A stretch of 64,000 bases of DNA from Anastrepha obliqua (GCF_027943255.1 NC_072893.1:35920001-35984000), one strand, 5' to 3'; positions 1 to 10,484 are shown, numbered from the stretch's first letter. Made by a program: numbers and translations. Notes: a model not told the origin generated them from the letters alone.

Positions 1-228
1 ATGAGATTCTTCAGGTAGGATTATGTCTGCATAGCCTGCCACCACACGAAAGCTCCCTGAGTGAAAATGGGTCTGCTGATCGTATTGCACGCCTAGTGGT
101 TCATAAACTGTTTCAAACCTCATTAAATAATGGCTCTCTTTATTACAGACTTTCTACATCCTTTCCTCGGCGTTCCTTTCCCAAGCTTTGAGTCTAGAAT
201 TATGCACAGATACTTGTTAAGCGACCTC
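1..228. other. Unassigned left edge
   Basis: I recognise no gene here. One forward frame reads as a protein-like stretch for about 60 codons before a stop near position 200, and it could be the tail of a LINE, but no diagnostic motif is visible. Confidence 0.3.
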
Positions 229-643
229 GTTAGTCTAGCGTAAAAAACAAATTTCATTCCTCAACCCCAAAAACCGTATCCTTTCAATCCCTACTTCCGC
301 ACAAAAAGTCAGCGCATTACTTGCATTGTGGCTGCTAAAAGAAGCAAAAAACAAAGAAAAAGACACAGTTACACATTGCATCAGTGGCGCCAGCAAGAGG
401 AAGCGGGCGATCCATCAGTGCGATCCCTCTGGTCGAAAAATGTGAAGCACAGATGGCGCTCTAAACAGTTAGAAGGCGTTGCTCCTAAGCAACGACAGGT
501 GGGCATTCCCACTACTTAAGACTGGTAGCGGCTGGCTAATAACCTACCCTGTCAGAAATCAAAACAGATTAACGGAACCAACGCAACACTGAGTCTTGTC
601 GAGGCCCTATGCTTCCGAGTGGAGTGAACAAGGAAAAAAAAAC
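229..643 (+). repeat. SINE family 2, headless copy
   Basis: This stretch aligns over most of its length with the reverse complement of 38190-38735. Shared blocks include GTGGCTGCTA, GCCAGCAAGAGGAAGCGGGC, AGATGGCGCTC, GGTGGGCATTCCC and CTTGTCGAGGCCCTATGCT. Both copies end in an A-rich tail. The other copy starts with a tRNA-like head; here only a residual GTTAGTCTAGCG remains before the body, so the head was deleted. The 63-codon open frame at 328-519 lies inside the repeat and is not conserved in the other copy, so I do not treat it as a gene. Confidence 0.65.
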
Positions 644-960
644 TTGGTAATGGCTTACATTTGTGGTTTCTAGTGGGCATAATACTTAGTTTGTCGGTTA
701 TACATATTCTTAGTTTTTAAATGATCAAGTTCTTTATGAAAAGCGTTTGCGAATTTGCCGGGTAAATTAGGCAACCGATGGAAGTTAGATAGTTAGGTAA
801 CATAAGCCGACACTGAGTCTTAAAAGATATTTTGCATCTCAATCCTACATCTACTCCCAGTAAAAGCATCAGCTACATATTTCTTTGACTTTCTTTCTTT
901 CCAGACACATTCGGCACTCTATCTGTATAGAAAGACTAAAAGCTTAACCTTAAGTCCGCC
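644..960. other. No recognised feature
   Basis: AT-rich unique-looking sequence. No long frame or repeat relationship within the window was found. Confidence 0.4.
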
Positions 961-1055
961 TTAAGGAGTTAGGAGTAATCAGAATTTTAGTTTTTTCCTT
1001 AAAGTATAATATCTTAAAAATATTGTGTGAAAAATTGAAGTGAATCCGACAAATA

Positions 1056-1977
1056 AAGGGTTTTCCAATAACCGGTGTTATTTTAAATAGCCCGCTGTTT
1101 CAATAGATGTCACTTTTTAAACTGTAATTTTTTCATATTTGACAAGTAGAAACTACGCCATTAATAAAAATGGAACGATACACGCTTAAACGACGCATTG
1201 AAATTATTAAAATTCACTATAAAAATGGTGAAAATTTGACAGAGGCGGTTCGTAAAACACGAACGTTTTTGGGTCATCGTGAATGTCGGACCGCAATACA
1301 GAAATTGGTGAAAAAATTCGAGCTGTTGGGACAAGTTAGTGATGTGAAGAATAAAACCCGTGCACGTCGCTCAGGAACAGCCGAAAATATTTCTGTTGTA
1401 GCCGAAAGTGGTGAAGAAACCCCAGGTGTGTCCATTTTTCGTCGTTCGTTGGAATTAGGCATTCCACAAGAGTCATTACAACGTATTTTGCATAAAGATT
1501 TGGGTCTTAAGGCTTTTAAAGTCCATTTAACACAAGAACTCAAGCTGACTGATTATCAACAATGTCATGTTTTTGCTTATTGGGTCGTTGAAATGCATGA
1601 AAATGATCCGGAATTCCATCGAAAAATCATCTTGAGTGATGAGGCCCATTTCCACCTTGGTGGCTTTGTCAACAAGCAAAATTGTCGGATCTGGGGCTCA
1701 GAAAATCCTAGAGTTATTGTTGAAAAACCTCTTTATCCTCAACGTGTGACTTTTTGGTGCGGAATCATTGGACCTCACTTTTTCGAAAATGAAGCTGGAG
1801 CAACAGTTACGGTGAATGGATTGCGCTATCGAGAGATAATTAACGATTTTTTTTGGCCGGAATTGGATGATATTGATCTGGACAACGTTTATTTTCAGCA
1901 AGACGGCGCTACGTGCCACACAAGCAACGAAACCATTGATCTTTTATCAAAATAACACCTCTTATAGGAAAATCCTT
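1056..1977 (+). mobile_element. DD41D mariner-like element, internally deleted
   Basis: Terminal inverted repeats can be read at both ends: AAGGGTTTTCCAATAACCGG on the left, and a right end whose complement begins AAGGATTTTCCTATAAGAGG. TA precedes the left end at 1054-1055; the right flank is TG, a likely decayed TA. At 922 bp it is about 350 bp shorter than the 1280-bp relative at 41 kb, and the missing part is the last third of the transposase. The segments immediately outside both ends are a 45-bp direct repeat, which is unusual for this superfamily. Confidence 0.75.
1170..1955 (+). pseudogene. DD41D (rosa-like) mariner transposase, C-terminally truncated
   Basis: Cut-and-paste transposase of the IS630-Tc1-mariner superfamily, acting on its element's terminal repeats. 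The frame starts at MERYTLKRR and runs 261 codons. The N-terminal helix-turn-helix region covers about residues 1-110. The first catalytic Asp lies in LSDEAHF (residue 157) and the second in FQQDGATCH (residue 245). The frame then stops after TIDLLSK because an internal deletion joins it to the right terminal repeat, so the third Asp is missing and the protein should be inactive. Frame and motifs are otherwise clean, suggesting recent mobilisation by transposase supplied elsewhere. The family call rests on relatives in this window with a 41-residue second spacing. Confidence 0.85.
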
Positions 1978-2586
1978 TGTCTTAAAAATATTGTGTGAGA
2001 ATTTGAAGTGAATCCGATAAATACTTTTTGAATTATTCAACAATTAACAAAGGGCGCTCGAGTGCTCCGGAGCTCCGGCGCACTGTAACTTAAAAACCGC
2101 TTGGTAAATTTCAACAAAATTTATACTGCTTCTGAAAAACATAAAAAAATGGTGTCTGATCGCAGGATTTTTTTTCAAAAATTTCGTTTGTTTTTAACAA
2201 TTAATTGTCGGTTTTTTTTCTCGAAAATGTCAAAAATATTTCCTGAGGCCACCATATTGTTAGTTTTGAAATAAAAAAAACTTCTATCAGGCGCAAGATT
2301 ATCTACTAATAAATTTAATTTTTGTTGTCCGACTGACTTTAGATGAATCTCCAAGAGCTTGTGATGATCACCGCAAGGCACTTCTGGGGAAACGGGCTCC
2401 GCACGAACTGCGATAACTTTTATAATTATTAATTTTTTTTGTGGAAATTTTGTTAAAGGCAAGTCGAAACTTGATGTATAATATTAATGCTATGTTTTTA
2501 TTTTTGTAAAATAAAGCAACTGACTAGCAAAAAAATTATTGAAAATCATCATTTTTTCTGGCCTCTGACTACCCCAAACCCCTTCA

Positions 2587-2839
2587 GCTCTCCCTTCTAA
2601 AAGTAAAGGGTATCAATTTAGGAGTATCGTGTTTTAAATTGAAATAAATCAACAAATTTTCAAAATGATTGGACATAATAATAAATAAAATAAAAGTAAA
2701 AAAATAATCTAAACTAAATATAATAAAAAAAATATATCGAAGAAGCGAAATCAAAGTTTTCAACTTCCTAGTGCTGCCGAAATAAAAATAATTACATGTT
2801 ATTCGTGTTTACTCTAATATAATTTCCTATTTAGATATA
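2587..2839. other. No recognised feature
   Basis: AT-rich spacer between the family A element and the Tigger element. Nothing recognisable. Confidence 0.4.
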
Positions 2840-3193
2840 CAGAGAAACCTCGATATAACGAGCTTCGTTATAACGAAAAACCCAACAAACCGAATTTATC
2901 TTTAAGTCCCTCGCTTTTAGAAGTTTTTCATACAAAAATGCTCCATTAGTTATAACGAAGAATTTCTGAGTCTGAAAACCTCTATATAGCGAAGCAACTT
3001 TTCGAACACCTCTATACAACGAAAATAAAATAAGACAAAATCAAATTTGTGGCAAGCCGTTAAAGTTCCGTTATCCCAAACCTCAGCATATCAAAGTGAG
3101 AACAAAGCAAAATAAGCAAAAGTCCCGGAATTATGTTACGTGTACACAAAACTGTGTGAAATTGTTGTCACTCGTGCCTTGACTTTTGCCAAA

Positions 3194-4630
3194 ATGAGTT
3201 CATTGAAACGTAATTCAATTTCTATTCGCGAGAAAAAATTAATGATTGATGCCGTTGATCAAGCTGATAAATCGAAGCAAGAAATTGCTAAACAATTTAA
3301 AAAATAGGGAGTTTATTTGCAACACCAAGGCATTAAAGATGAAAAGAATGCGGGCTGCTGAATATGGAGACACTGAGCACTCTTTGTTTAAATGGTTTTC
3401 ACAATGTCGGACTCAAAACATTCCTTTAGGAGGTTCGTTAATTAAAGCCAAAGCTGAAGAATTCGCTGTACGTATGGGGCACAAGGAATTTAAGGTAGTA
3501 GTCCGATGTAAAAAAATTTCTGTCTGAAATTTTTATAGTATATTTTTAAGATGTTTTTCTTCTGAAAAATGTAAAAAAAAAAATTCGATTTTTTGAACCC
3601 GTCACTCCGGATTACTACCTTAAGGCTAGCAGCGGATCGCTTGAAAATTTTAAAAAGCGCTATGATATCGGATTTCGAAAAGTGAGTGGGGAAAATGCCA
3701 GTGTAAGTGACCAAGTTTGTTCTGACTGGAAAACGTTTATACCATATCTGTTGGCAGAATATAAGCCCCACAATATTTTTAATGCAGACGAAACTGGGCT
3801 ATTTTTTAAATGCGCTCCAGATCGAACAATGGCACTTGGCATCTGAGAAATGCCACGGCGGAAAACATAGCAAGGAGAAAGACTCTCAATTTTATTTGCG
3901 GTAAATAGTTCTAGCACTGAGAAGATAAAATTGCTGGTAATCAGAAAATCGGCTAATCCAAGCTGATTTAAAAATATTAAAAGCTTACCAGTGGACTACT
4001 TTGTGAACAAAAACACTTGGATGGCTACTGAAATATGGTTGGATTACTTAGAAAAATTTGACAACGAAATGACTTAGGCTAATCGCAAAGTGTTATTGCT
4101 CGTTGATAACTGCATGGCGCACAAAAACCCTACATCACTGAAAACTATTAAATTACAATTTCTGTCTCCAAACGCAACATCGAAACTACAACCTCTAGAT
4201 CTGGGAATAATTAAGAATTTCAAGCAATTCTATCGCAAAGAGGTGGTCAAAATTTTAATCAATGTTATGGAAGAGGGGCGCAAGAGTAATATCAACGTTC
4301 TAAACCAACCAACGCTTGTCAACTGTTTTGTGACATGTGGCTTTGTCGACAGTCCAAATATTTTGACCACAAATAATTGTGTTCAAGACAGCGAAGAATG
4401 ACTTGTCGTTAAAAACCATTTCAATTTGGATGAACGATTTGATGATTTTGTTGCTTTCGATGATAACGTCAGTACTACGGGTCTTATTACTGATGATGAC
4501 ATTGTTGATAGTGTTTTGAACAGAAATACAGTCGACATTGTTGAGGAGGATGAAGAGGTCGGTCGAGAACGTCATCACTGCCAAAGAAGCTAAACCAATG
4601 GTTGAAAAGCTCCAAACTTTTCTTGAGGCA
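3194..4630 (+). pseudogene. Pogo/Tigger transposase (CENP-B HTH plus DDE), broken
   Basis: Reading starts at an ATG at 3194 (MSSLKRNSISIREK) with a typical first helix-turn-helix, KQEIAKQF, and stops after 38 codons. The second DNA-binding part resumes near 3350 with EHSLFKWFSQCRTQNIPLGG. The catalytic core follows in separate frames: FNADETGLF near 3780, LLVDNCMAHKN at 4090, and KLQPLDLGIIKNFKQFYRKE near 4180. The second and third Asp are 30 residues apart, as in pogo-type transposases. An acidic tail with runs of Asp follows to about 4560. At least one stop and several frameshifts separate these blocks, so no functional product is expected. Confidence 0.85.
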
Positions 4631-4908
4631 CAGGAAGCTATACAGGAATAAAAATGCATTCGATAGCTTAGCATCTGTTGAACGATGGCTGCATTCGAAC
4701 ATTCAAACAAACAAAAATAACCAATTGTTTTAATAAAATCTAATTGAAAAAATTTGTAACTTTTTATTTTTTATATTCACCCCACTTCAGTGCAGTTTTA
4801 TCATTATTTTAATGTAAACAGGTAAAAACAGTATCTTTCTTTCAGATTTCTTTAAATTTAGTTTACCCAGGGTTTTACCAATAAGTACCTATAGCGAATA
4901 AATAGATA

Positions 4909-5574
4909 TAAGGTGGGCCATATAGCGTTTGCTTTTTGAACCACCTATTTTTTTCAGAATGGTAACACAATGGACGCTATATGCTTGAACAAAATTGGGA
5001 AATATTGAAAACCTATTTCCAAAGTGGTGAGTCTTCTTCTTCTTCCGCGGTTACAGTAAATGGCGAGCGTTACCGTGGCATACTCAACGAGTTTTTGTTT
5101 CCAAAATTTGAAGAGGATGACATGGACGACATTTGGTTTCAACAGGACGGTGCAACTTGTCACACTGCCAAAGTTACACTCGAACTTTTGGCTACCGTTT
5201 TTGAAAACCGAATAATCAGCCGAAATTCCGATATCAATTGGAGCTGTGATTTAAGCCCGTTGGACTATTTTTTGTGGGGAGCCGTTAAGGACAAATGCTA
5301 TGCGAACCATCCAGAGACGATTGATGCTTTAGAACACGAAATCGAAGTTACCATTCATGAAATTGGATGGGCTCCAATCGAAAAAGGGCTTAAAAATTGG
5401 GTTGCTCGAATGGCCTACTGTAAAGCCAGTCGTGGCAGTCATTTGAACGATATTATTTTTCATTCATAAATGACAGTATTGAATCTTCAAAATAAAATAA
5501 AAAGTTTGAAAAATATTGATTAGTTTTTTTTTTTATAGCCGATTCAAAAAGCAAATTTTACATGGCCCACCCTA
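4909..5574 (+). mobile_element. Mariner-like element nested in the Tigger element
   Basis: Terminal repeats read TAAGGTGGGCCATATAG on the left and, on the complement of the right end, TAGGGTGGGCCATGTAAAA. Both have an inner block related to TTTGCTTTTTGAA. TA lies outside at 4907-4908 and 5575-5576. At 666 bp it is a deletion derivative. Its position inside the Tigger repeat shows that it arrived later than the Tigger element. Confidence 0.8.
4981..5469 (+). pseudogene. Mariner-like transposase, N-terminal deletion
   Basis: A 162-codon frame encodes a short N-terminal leader joined directly to the C-terminal catalytic half. VTVNGERYRGILNEFLFPKF leads to FQQDGATCHTAK with the second catalytic Asp, then DLSPLDYFLWG with the third. 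The spacing between them is 38 rather than 41 because three residues just before SCD, normally PPR or PSR in relatives here, are missing. The first catalytic block (SDEAHF) is deleted. The fused leader and the loss of the first Asp make it inactive. It differs clearly in sequence from the copies at 1.2, 12 and 41 kb. Confidence 0.8.
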
Positions 5575-5627
5575 TATAACGAAAAATTTTCGGTTCACTT
5601 CAGATTCGTTATATCGAGGTTTCACTA

Positions 5628-7065
5628 TAATTACAAATTGAGAACTAAATTTTTAACCTAATCGAGCCAATTACATGGCACGCCTTACTTCCTAAACTGG
5701 GATGACTAAATTAAATTCTCTTAACTACAGCTAAAAGTGAACATTTAACGACAAGTCGATTAATTTATGTAGATCAAAGCAATCAGTAGCACTCAAATAT
5801 GCTTTGACTAAATGCGTTGTTATGTAACTTGATTGGATGAAGTTTTCCGCTTTGTGAACTGAAAGCTTCAAGCAACAATAACAACTAAGCAGTTGTGACA
5901 TTGCTAATTGCACCCCACTCGCGACTATTCGTCCTTGTGGGTGGCGAATAAATCGATTTCAGCAAACTGAGAATTTAAAACGAATATTTATTCTTTTAGC
6001 AAACGAACATCTTTACACACACACACACACACACACACATATAGGCACATGTATGAACATACTTACGATTACATTAGAGCAAATACTTGAGAAACTTCAC
6101 AATTTGAAATTCATTGAAAAATTCTTAGACTAATTAATTAAATTGAATGAACTAAAGAAATCTCTTAGACGAGGAAATTTCAAGTAATTAAATGATTTTT
6201 CAAACGTCAACGAAAATATTTTCCATTCAGCAGAAAATTAAATTGTTTGCTGGATAACCTAATTTATTGGTATCACAGAGGTCTCTCAAGTATTGCGACA
6301 GATCGAAATTTTTTAGTTTTCTTGTTTTTTTTTTCATTTTATTGATTCACTCAGCCCGTATTGAATAATTTATACGCTTAAAAGCCAGCCTGAATGTGAG
6401 TGCGCTTTATGGTCGTTTAGGTGCATTGGCGGCCTTCGCAAAAACAAATGAAAAAATTAGAGTCGCTGCTGTAGGCTAAAATGTCAAGTGAGAGTACACA
6501 CAGTGCTCAGAGATGGAGGCTGTGTATAAGTATGAGTGCTGATGCTGCTGATTATCCATTGTGTAAAAAGTGACACAGGCACATTTGAAATTGTAACAAA
6601 TACTATTAAGTAGCGGAGAGTTCAACGGAGAATAGATTAAACTTTCGTCCAATGGCAAAGTTTAATCCAAAAAAAAGGAAGAGCGATAAAGAGAAAAAGT
6701 GCAAGTCAACAGTGAACATTTAGTTGGGTGACAAGGTCGAAAAGTTTCAAACGGGAATATAATAGGATTGTGTTAGATTATGTTGTACTACATACATAAT
6801 CAAGATACCCAATAGGAGAGAGAAGCTCGGGCAAATGCCTAACAGCAGAGGTGTGTTAAAAAAATAAGGTGAATTTGCAAATTTCGCGGGCTACGTGCAT
6901 TCGACTTTCGATTATCATTTTTTTGAAGTGAAAACTTCTTTAGAATCGTTGGGAGGGATTTGAGAAAAAGTGAAACGAAAAAAGCTACACTCTTGGCTAC
7001 GAATATTACATATAAACGTAGCGACGAACTAAATAACTTTTAGGCCAGCGCCGACAGCATGGCGC
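5628..7065. other. No gene recognised; one CA microsatellite
   Basis: AT-rich sequence with short unrelated frames on both strands. A CA dinucleotide run lies at about 6014-6039. No transposon ends or coding motifs were recognised elsewhere. Confidence 0.4.
6014..6039. repeat. (CA)n microsatellite
   Basis: Thirteen or so uninterrupted CA units, followed by ATATAGGCACATG. Confidence 0.9.
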
Positions 7066-7130
7066 GATAGCCGAGCGGCTAGCAATGTGAGCTTCCGATC
7101 CAAAATTCTTAGTTCGAATCACAAGAAAAA
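7066..7130 (+). repeat. tRNA-like SINE head
   Basis: TAGCCGAGCGGCTAG resembles a pol III A box and AGTTCGAATCAC a B box, about 35 bases apart, followed by an A-rich tail. No matching acceptor stem is visible, so I call it a SINE head rather than a tRNA gene. It abuts a reverse-oriented SINE of family 1. Confidence 0.5.
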
Positions 7131-7165
7131 AAATTTTTTTATACAGTTATTTTATTTTATTTTAT

Positions 7166-7352
7166 GATATGTTTATGAGGAGCTTTTTTTCATGGCAGAA
7201 ATACACTCGGTGTTTTGCCATTGCCTGCTGAGGGGTGAGCGCTATTAGAAAAATAGTTTTCCTTAATTTTGGTGTTTTCACCGAGATTCGAACTGACGTT
7301 CTCTCTGTGAATTCTGAATAGTAGTCACGCACCAACCCCTTCGGCTACGGCG
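7166..7352 (-). repeat. SINE family 1 copy
   Basis: Read on the minus strand, a tRNA-like head (TAGCCGAAGGGGTTGGTGCG as A box, GTTCGAATCTCGG as B box) leads into a body containing CACCGAGTGTATTTCTGCC. Matching copies in the same orientation lie at 30809, 37731 and 61216, and an opposite one at 36073. The 3' part is truncated. This is a non-autonomous retroposon relying on LINE machinery. Confidence 0.75.
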
Positions 7353-7510
7353 TTTGTTTAATTTTACTGATGCAAAAATGAGGAAAAATATTTGAATAAA
7401 GTTTGCTTACTGTTTACACATTTTCCAAAGGTGACGGAGAACCAAAAAAAAAGTCGATTTTCAAACAAATACGAGTGCATATGTGTAATTGTGTTAGAGT
7501 TTCGGTCACG

Positions 7511-7598
7511 CCCCAGCAAAACCTGCGTGCATATGTGTTTGTAACATTCAAAAAAATGTAATTGTGTTAGAGTTTCGGTCACGCAGGTTTTGCTGGGG
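7511..7598. repeat. Perfect 19-bp inverted repeat with flanking direct repeat
   Basis: CCCCAGCAAAACCTGCGTG at 7511-7529 is repeated as its exact complement at 7580-7598. Each arm is preceded by GTGTTAGAGTTTCGGTCACG, so direct and inverted repeats overlap. It could fold into a hairpin with a 50-base loop. Function unknown. Confidence 0.8.
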
Positions 7599-7671
7599 AC
7601 GCTCATAATAGCAACCGCGTGTGTGTTTTTATATTCGTAAATATTTTCATTTTTAAATATTTACCGCAATT

Positions 7672-8073
7672 ATGCCGAAAAATAATACAGAAAAGTGTCG
7701 TGAGTATCGACAGAAAAAAAAATCAATAAATAGCATCACGGAATTCATTCACGAAAATTTAATAAAGTATACACCAGAAGTATCGTGGATACTTAGAAAA
7801 GATTACAATAAAGTTCCAATGATTTTAAGTGGCGATTTTAACGTAAATTTTGCATTGGACACAGCGGTTCCTTTAATTGACGTTCTCAATACAACATTCA
7901 ATTTAAAAATGTGTAATAATCGCACTGAATCGACAACACGATCAAAAACAACCATTGACGCGGTATTTCAAAGACATGTTGACAACATCGAAACCAAAGC
8001 ATTTGTATCATATTTTAGCTATCATAAGCCACTCATATCATTTGTTGAAATTGAAAACATTGAGGATGAATAA
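7672..8073 (+). pseudogene. Endonuclease-like protein fragment, Helitron/Helentron-type
   Basis: A 133-codon frame starts MPKNNTEKCREYRQKKK, a basic leader seen in insect transposon proteins, and then carries the C-terminal half of an endonuclease/exonuclease/phosphatase-type domain: LSGDFNVNF, TTIDAVFQRHVD, and SYFSYHKPL. The N-terminal half of such a domain is absent, so the leader appears joined to the tail by an internal deletion. A similar tail, FISYFSYHR, occurs at 59931-60170, and a Helitron helicase tail lies at 63127. Assignment to Helitrons or Helentrons is inference; a LINE endonuclease is the alternative. Confidence 0.5.
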
Positions 8074-8316
8074 AATATGAACTTTATAGCAATATTATAA
8101 TGAACCTATAATTATCCCGCTCCTAATGCTGCTTTCGTCTCATTCTCTCTCAGTTTGTTTTACGGAAGGTTTCACTTCTATCGCGTCTAACCGTTAGACT
8201 GGTATTTTTTTTTATGTTGGTACACTCGACTCGAAGATATGTTCACGGTTTTAGCGATACGAGTATAGCAAATTTAGTTTGTTTGTGAGAGACAAGAAAT
8301 AAGGCAATCGTTTTGC
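8074..8316. other. No recognised feature; possible mariner leader
   Basis: Sequence between the endonuclease-like frame and the mariner fragment. The part from about 8205 may be the mariner 5' leader, but no terminal repeat was confirmed. Confidence 0.3.
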
Positions 8317-8745
8317 GTGTTCGTCGATTTTCCGCTATCGAAAAAATGTACGAAATTTTGTGTAAAAAATAGAATTAAGTACTCAAAAACACTTGAAATG
8401 TTGAACGTGGCATACGGTGAGAGTCCTTTGAGTAAAACAAAGTGTTTACAAGCGGTACAGTTTTTCACAGAAGGTCGAGCAGATGTGAATGACGCCGCTC
8501 GCTCTGGACCCCCCAGCACATCAACAACCGATGAAAATGTTGAGGAAGTGAAGTGAAAATTGTTATAAAGAATCGTCGAATCACAATTGGAGAACTGGCT
8601 GAGGATTTCGGCATATTCATTGGCTCATGCCATGCAATCTTTTCGGTAATTTTGGGCATGAAGTGTGTGACAGTGAAGTTCGTTTCGAAATGGCTGAATT
8701 TTATAACAAATTCCATTACAATCCCAATTATATTATTAAATTTTT
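8317..8745 (+). pseudogene. Mariner transposase N-terminus, frameshifted fragment
   Basis: The frame TKFCVKNRIKYSKTLEMLNV followed by AYGESPLSKTK, FTEGRADVNDAARSGPPSTS and TDENVEEVK is the first helix-turn-helix block of a DD34D-type mariner transposase (the family domesticated in SETMAR). A frameshift near 8555 moves the reading to IVIKNRRITIGELAEDFGI and ILGMKCVTVKFVSKWLNF, the second helix-turn-helix. The sequence then ends in AT-rich DNA, and no catalytic domain follows. An inactive, 3'-truncated copy. Confidence 0.75.
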
Positions 8746-8823
8746 AAAAATTTCAAAAAATTAATTCGAAATGGCCAGTTTGATTGACCATTAAATTTTG
8801 GCATTAAAAAGCTAAAATTTTCG

Positions 8824-9185
8824 TTCATGTAAAGGTGTTTTTGGGTGTTCCTTTAAAAGCGTGTAAAACGCAAACGAAAAAATATTTTGTATTTTTGTTT
8901 TGAGTATTTTATTTTGTGATCCACTGTTAAAAACATAAAAGTTTTTTTTTTGTCATGTGAAGTTCGTTCAAAAAGATGCCAGTCTTCAAAAAATGGTCTT
9001 CCCAAAGAAGGTATGTGACTGATTCCGGGACTTACAGGAGTTTGAAATCAAAAAGACAAAAAGGTTCTTGTTCAGTATGAATGTCGTTACCGTGTGAACT
9101 ACGATATTAAAAAAAAAGAAATTTATAAAATGGCGGATGTGCAAAGATGAAAACCCGTTTCCTGACCCTTTTCTGATTTCAAAGG
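8824..9185. repeat. Partial copy of the long-TIR TTAA element
   Basis: GTGTTTTTGGGTGTTCCTTT, the GCAAACGAAAAAA stretch, TTCGTTCAAAAAGATG and CTTCAAAAAATGG match the left arm of the element at 18957-19656. The inner part (GAATGTCGTTACCGTGTGAAC, GGCGGATGTGCAAAGATG) matches its interior. The copy is truncated on the right, where a LINE tail begins. Confidence 0.65.
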
Positions 9186-9204
9186 TCCGAAAAAATGACT
9201 AAAA

Positions 9205-10345
9205 AAATTATGGGATTTAGAAGAGTTGATACCAAGGTGAAGAAATTAATTGGTGGCCGCATATAAATATCTTGGTGACATTCTCACAGCCAAAATGGCA
9301 TTCAGCAAGCACTTAGAAGCCAGAAATACTTCAGCAAAAGCTAGTATTAATTGCACATGGAACGATTTTTTAGCGAAACCATTAATTTCATTAAAATCAC
9401 AAGGGAAGCTGTTCCAAGCGGTATGCAGAGCGAAGCAAACTTATGCAGCGCAAGTTTGAGGTTATTCCTTATTTGATGAAGTAAATAAACTTCAACGTTA
9501 CTTTATGAAGAGAATCCTCAAGCTACCCGAGTTCACTCCGAACTATGCAATAACACTAGAAAATAATTTAGAAGATAGCCACTTTTATTGTATGAAGTAT
9601 ATCTGGAAAACCATTTATGTAAAAATACAATTGCAACAGACTCCCACACAAACTAACACAAGCAATCTTAAGTAAAAATATGTTTTGGCTTAAGCACCTG
9701 AACGATATGGCAATGGAGTTCGGTCTGAAGTGTGAAGAAAACATCACCGCTACAGACTGGCAAGATCGCTGTGTGCAGCTTCTTACCAAAATGAAAATAA
9801 AATATCTCAACATCGCAAGGCAAAAATCACAGTCAAGCGCGACGCGAATTTATAAGCATTTAGACTACTCAAAAGGGGAGTCGTATATTAAAGAAGATAT
9901 GGGACTAGCTGACATTACAACAATTTCCAGAGTTCACTAAAGCTAAATGCAACCACGTATGGAAATACCCAGAAAATTTGCACCCTCTGCAATTTAAACG
10001 AGCAGAAGAAGATATGCAGCACTTCTTAGGAAGTTGTCCGGTACTGAAGGAGATCAGAATAAACGCCTACCTAAACGCAGCGAAGCGAAATGAAGCAGAA
10101 GTAATAGATATTAATTAATGGCCACAATTGGAAAAGACTAACTTGCTTTATATACTCAGCCTTACGCAATAGAAAATTTCTTATTGCAGAGTTCAATTTT
10201 TGATTAATTTTTAAGCTGTGACAGACAACATTGTTATTACCACAAATTTATTATTTCTTTCTTTATGTATTTATATATTTAAATTGTATAAATATTGAAA
10301 TGTAAGATGTGATATTTATAAATAAATAAAGAATTACTACTACTA
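9205..10345 (+). pseudogene. LINE 3' fragment (RT thumb to tail)
   Basis: Protein blocks in order are VAAYKYLGDILTAKMAFSKHL, a block ending AVCRAKQTYAAQV, KLQRYFMKRILKLPEFTPNY, FWLKHLNDMAMEFGLKCEEN, SATRIYKHLDYSKGESYIKE, ICTLCNLNE and HFLGSCPVLKEIRINAYLN. This is the region after the reverse-transcriptase palm in a non-LTR retrotransposon, ending with a Cys/His motif. Stops and frameshifts occur near 9459, 9640, 9940 and 10005. The 3' end is an AT-rich tail with TACTACTACTA near 10335 and an A run. The 5' part is missing, as is usual for LINE copies. I cannot name the clade. Confidence 0.75.
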
Positions 10346-10484
10346 AATAAAAAAAAAATTACAAAAGCCAAACTGTACAAAATGTTGTATACCAACTTTC
10401 TTACCCATGGGTGTATATGGCTTAAATCGATTTGGAAAGCACTTGGAAATAGCGAGTAAAAATCAACAAAAATATTTCTATATA

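Larger units (their letters stand above)
961..2586. mobile_element. TTAA-flanked non-autonomous element, family A (interrupted)
   Basis: The left end reads TTAAGGAGTTAGGAGTAATC and the right end reads CTCTGACTACCCCAAACCCC followed by TTCA, a decayed TTAA. The body matches the reverse complement of 45418-46141: shared blocks cover AAAAATATTGTG, GAAGTGAATCCGACAAAT, ATTCAACAATTAAC, AAAGGGCGCTCG and the segment around 2175-2462. The TTAA target points to the piggyBac type of transposition, but no transposase is encoded. A DD41D element is inserted at 1056-1977. The copy also lacks a short internal segment present in the other copy. Confidence 0.6.
2840..5627 (+). mobile_element. Tigger/pogo-type element with a nested insertion
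   Basis: The left end begins CAGAGAAACCTCGATATAAC after a TA at 2838-2839, and the right end finishes CGTTATATCGAGGTTTCACT before a TA at 5628-5629. This is the inverted-repeat layout of pogo/Tigger elements, with TA target duplication. Secondary GTTATAACGAA and CTATATAGCGAA repeats follow the left end. The remaining sequence encodes a degraded pogo transposase and is split at 4909-5574 by another mariner-like element. Without that insertion the length is about 2.1 kb, reasonable for a Tigger-like element. Confidence 0.85.

Noticed and set aside
2175..2462. A 95-codon minus-strand frame sharing PVSPEVPCG with 45599-45892
   Set aside because: Both lie inside copies of the same TTAA element. 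The differences between copies are spread over all codon positions and many change the residue, so selection on a protein is not supported.
7066..7130. A tRNA gene
   Set aside because: Internal promoter boxes are present but no acceptor stem pairing is visible, and an A-rich tail follows, as in a SINE.
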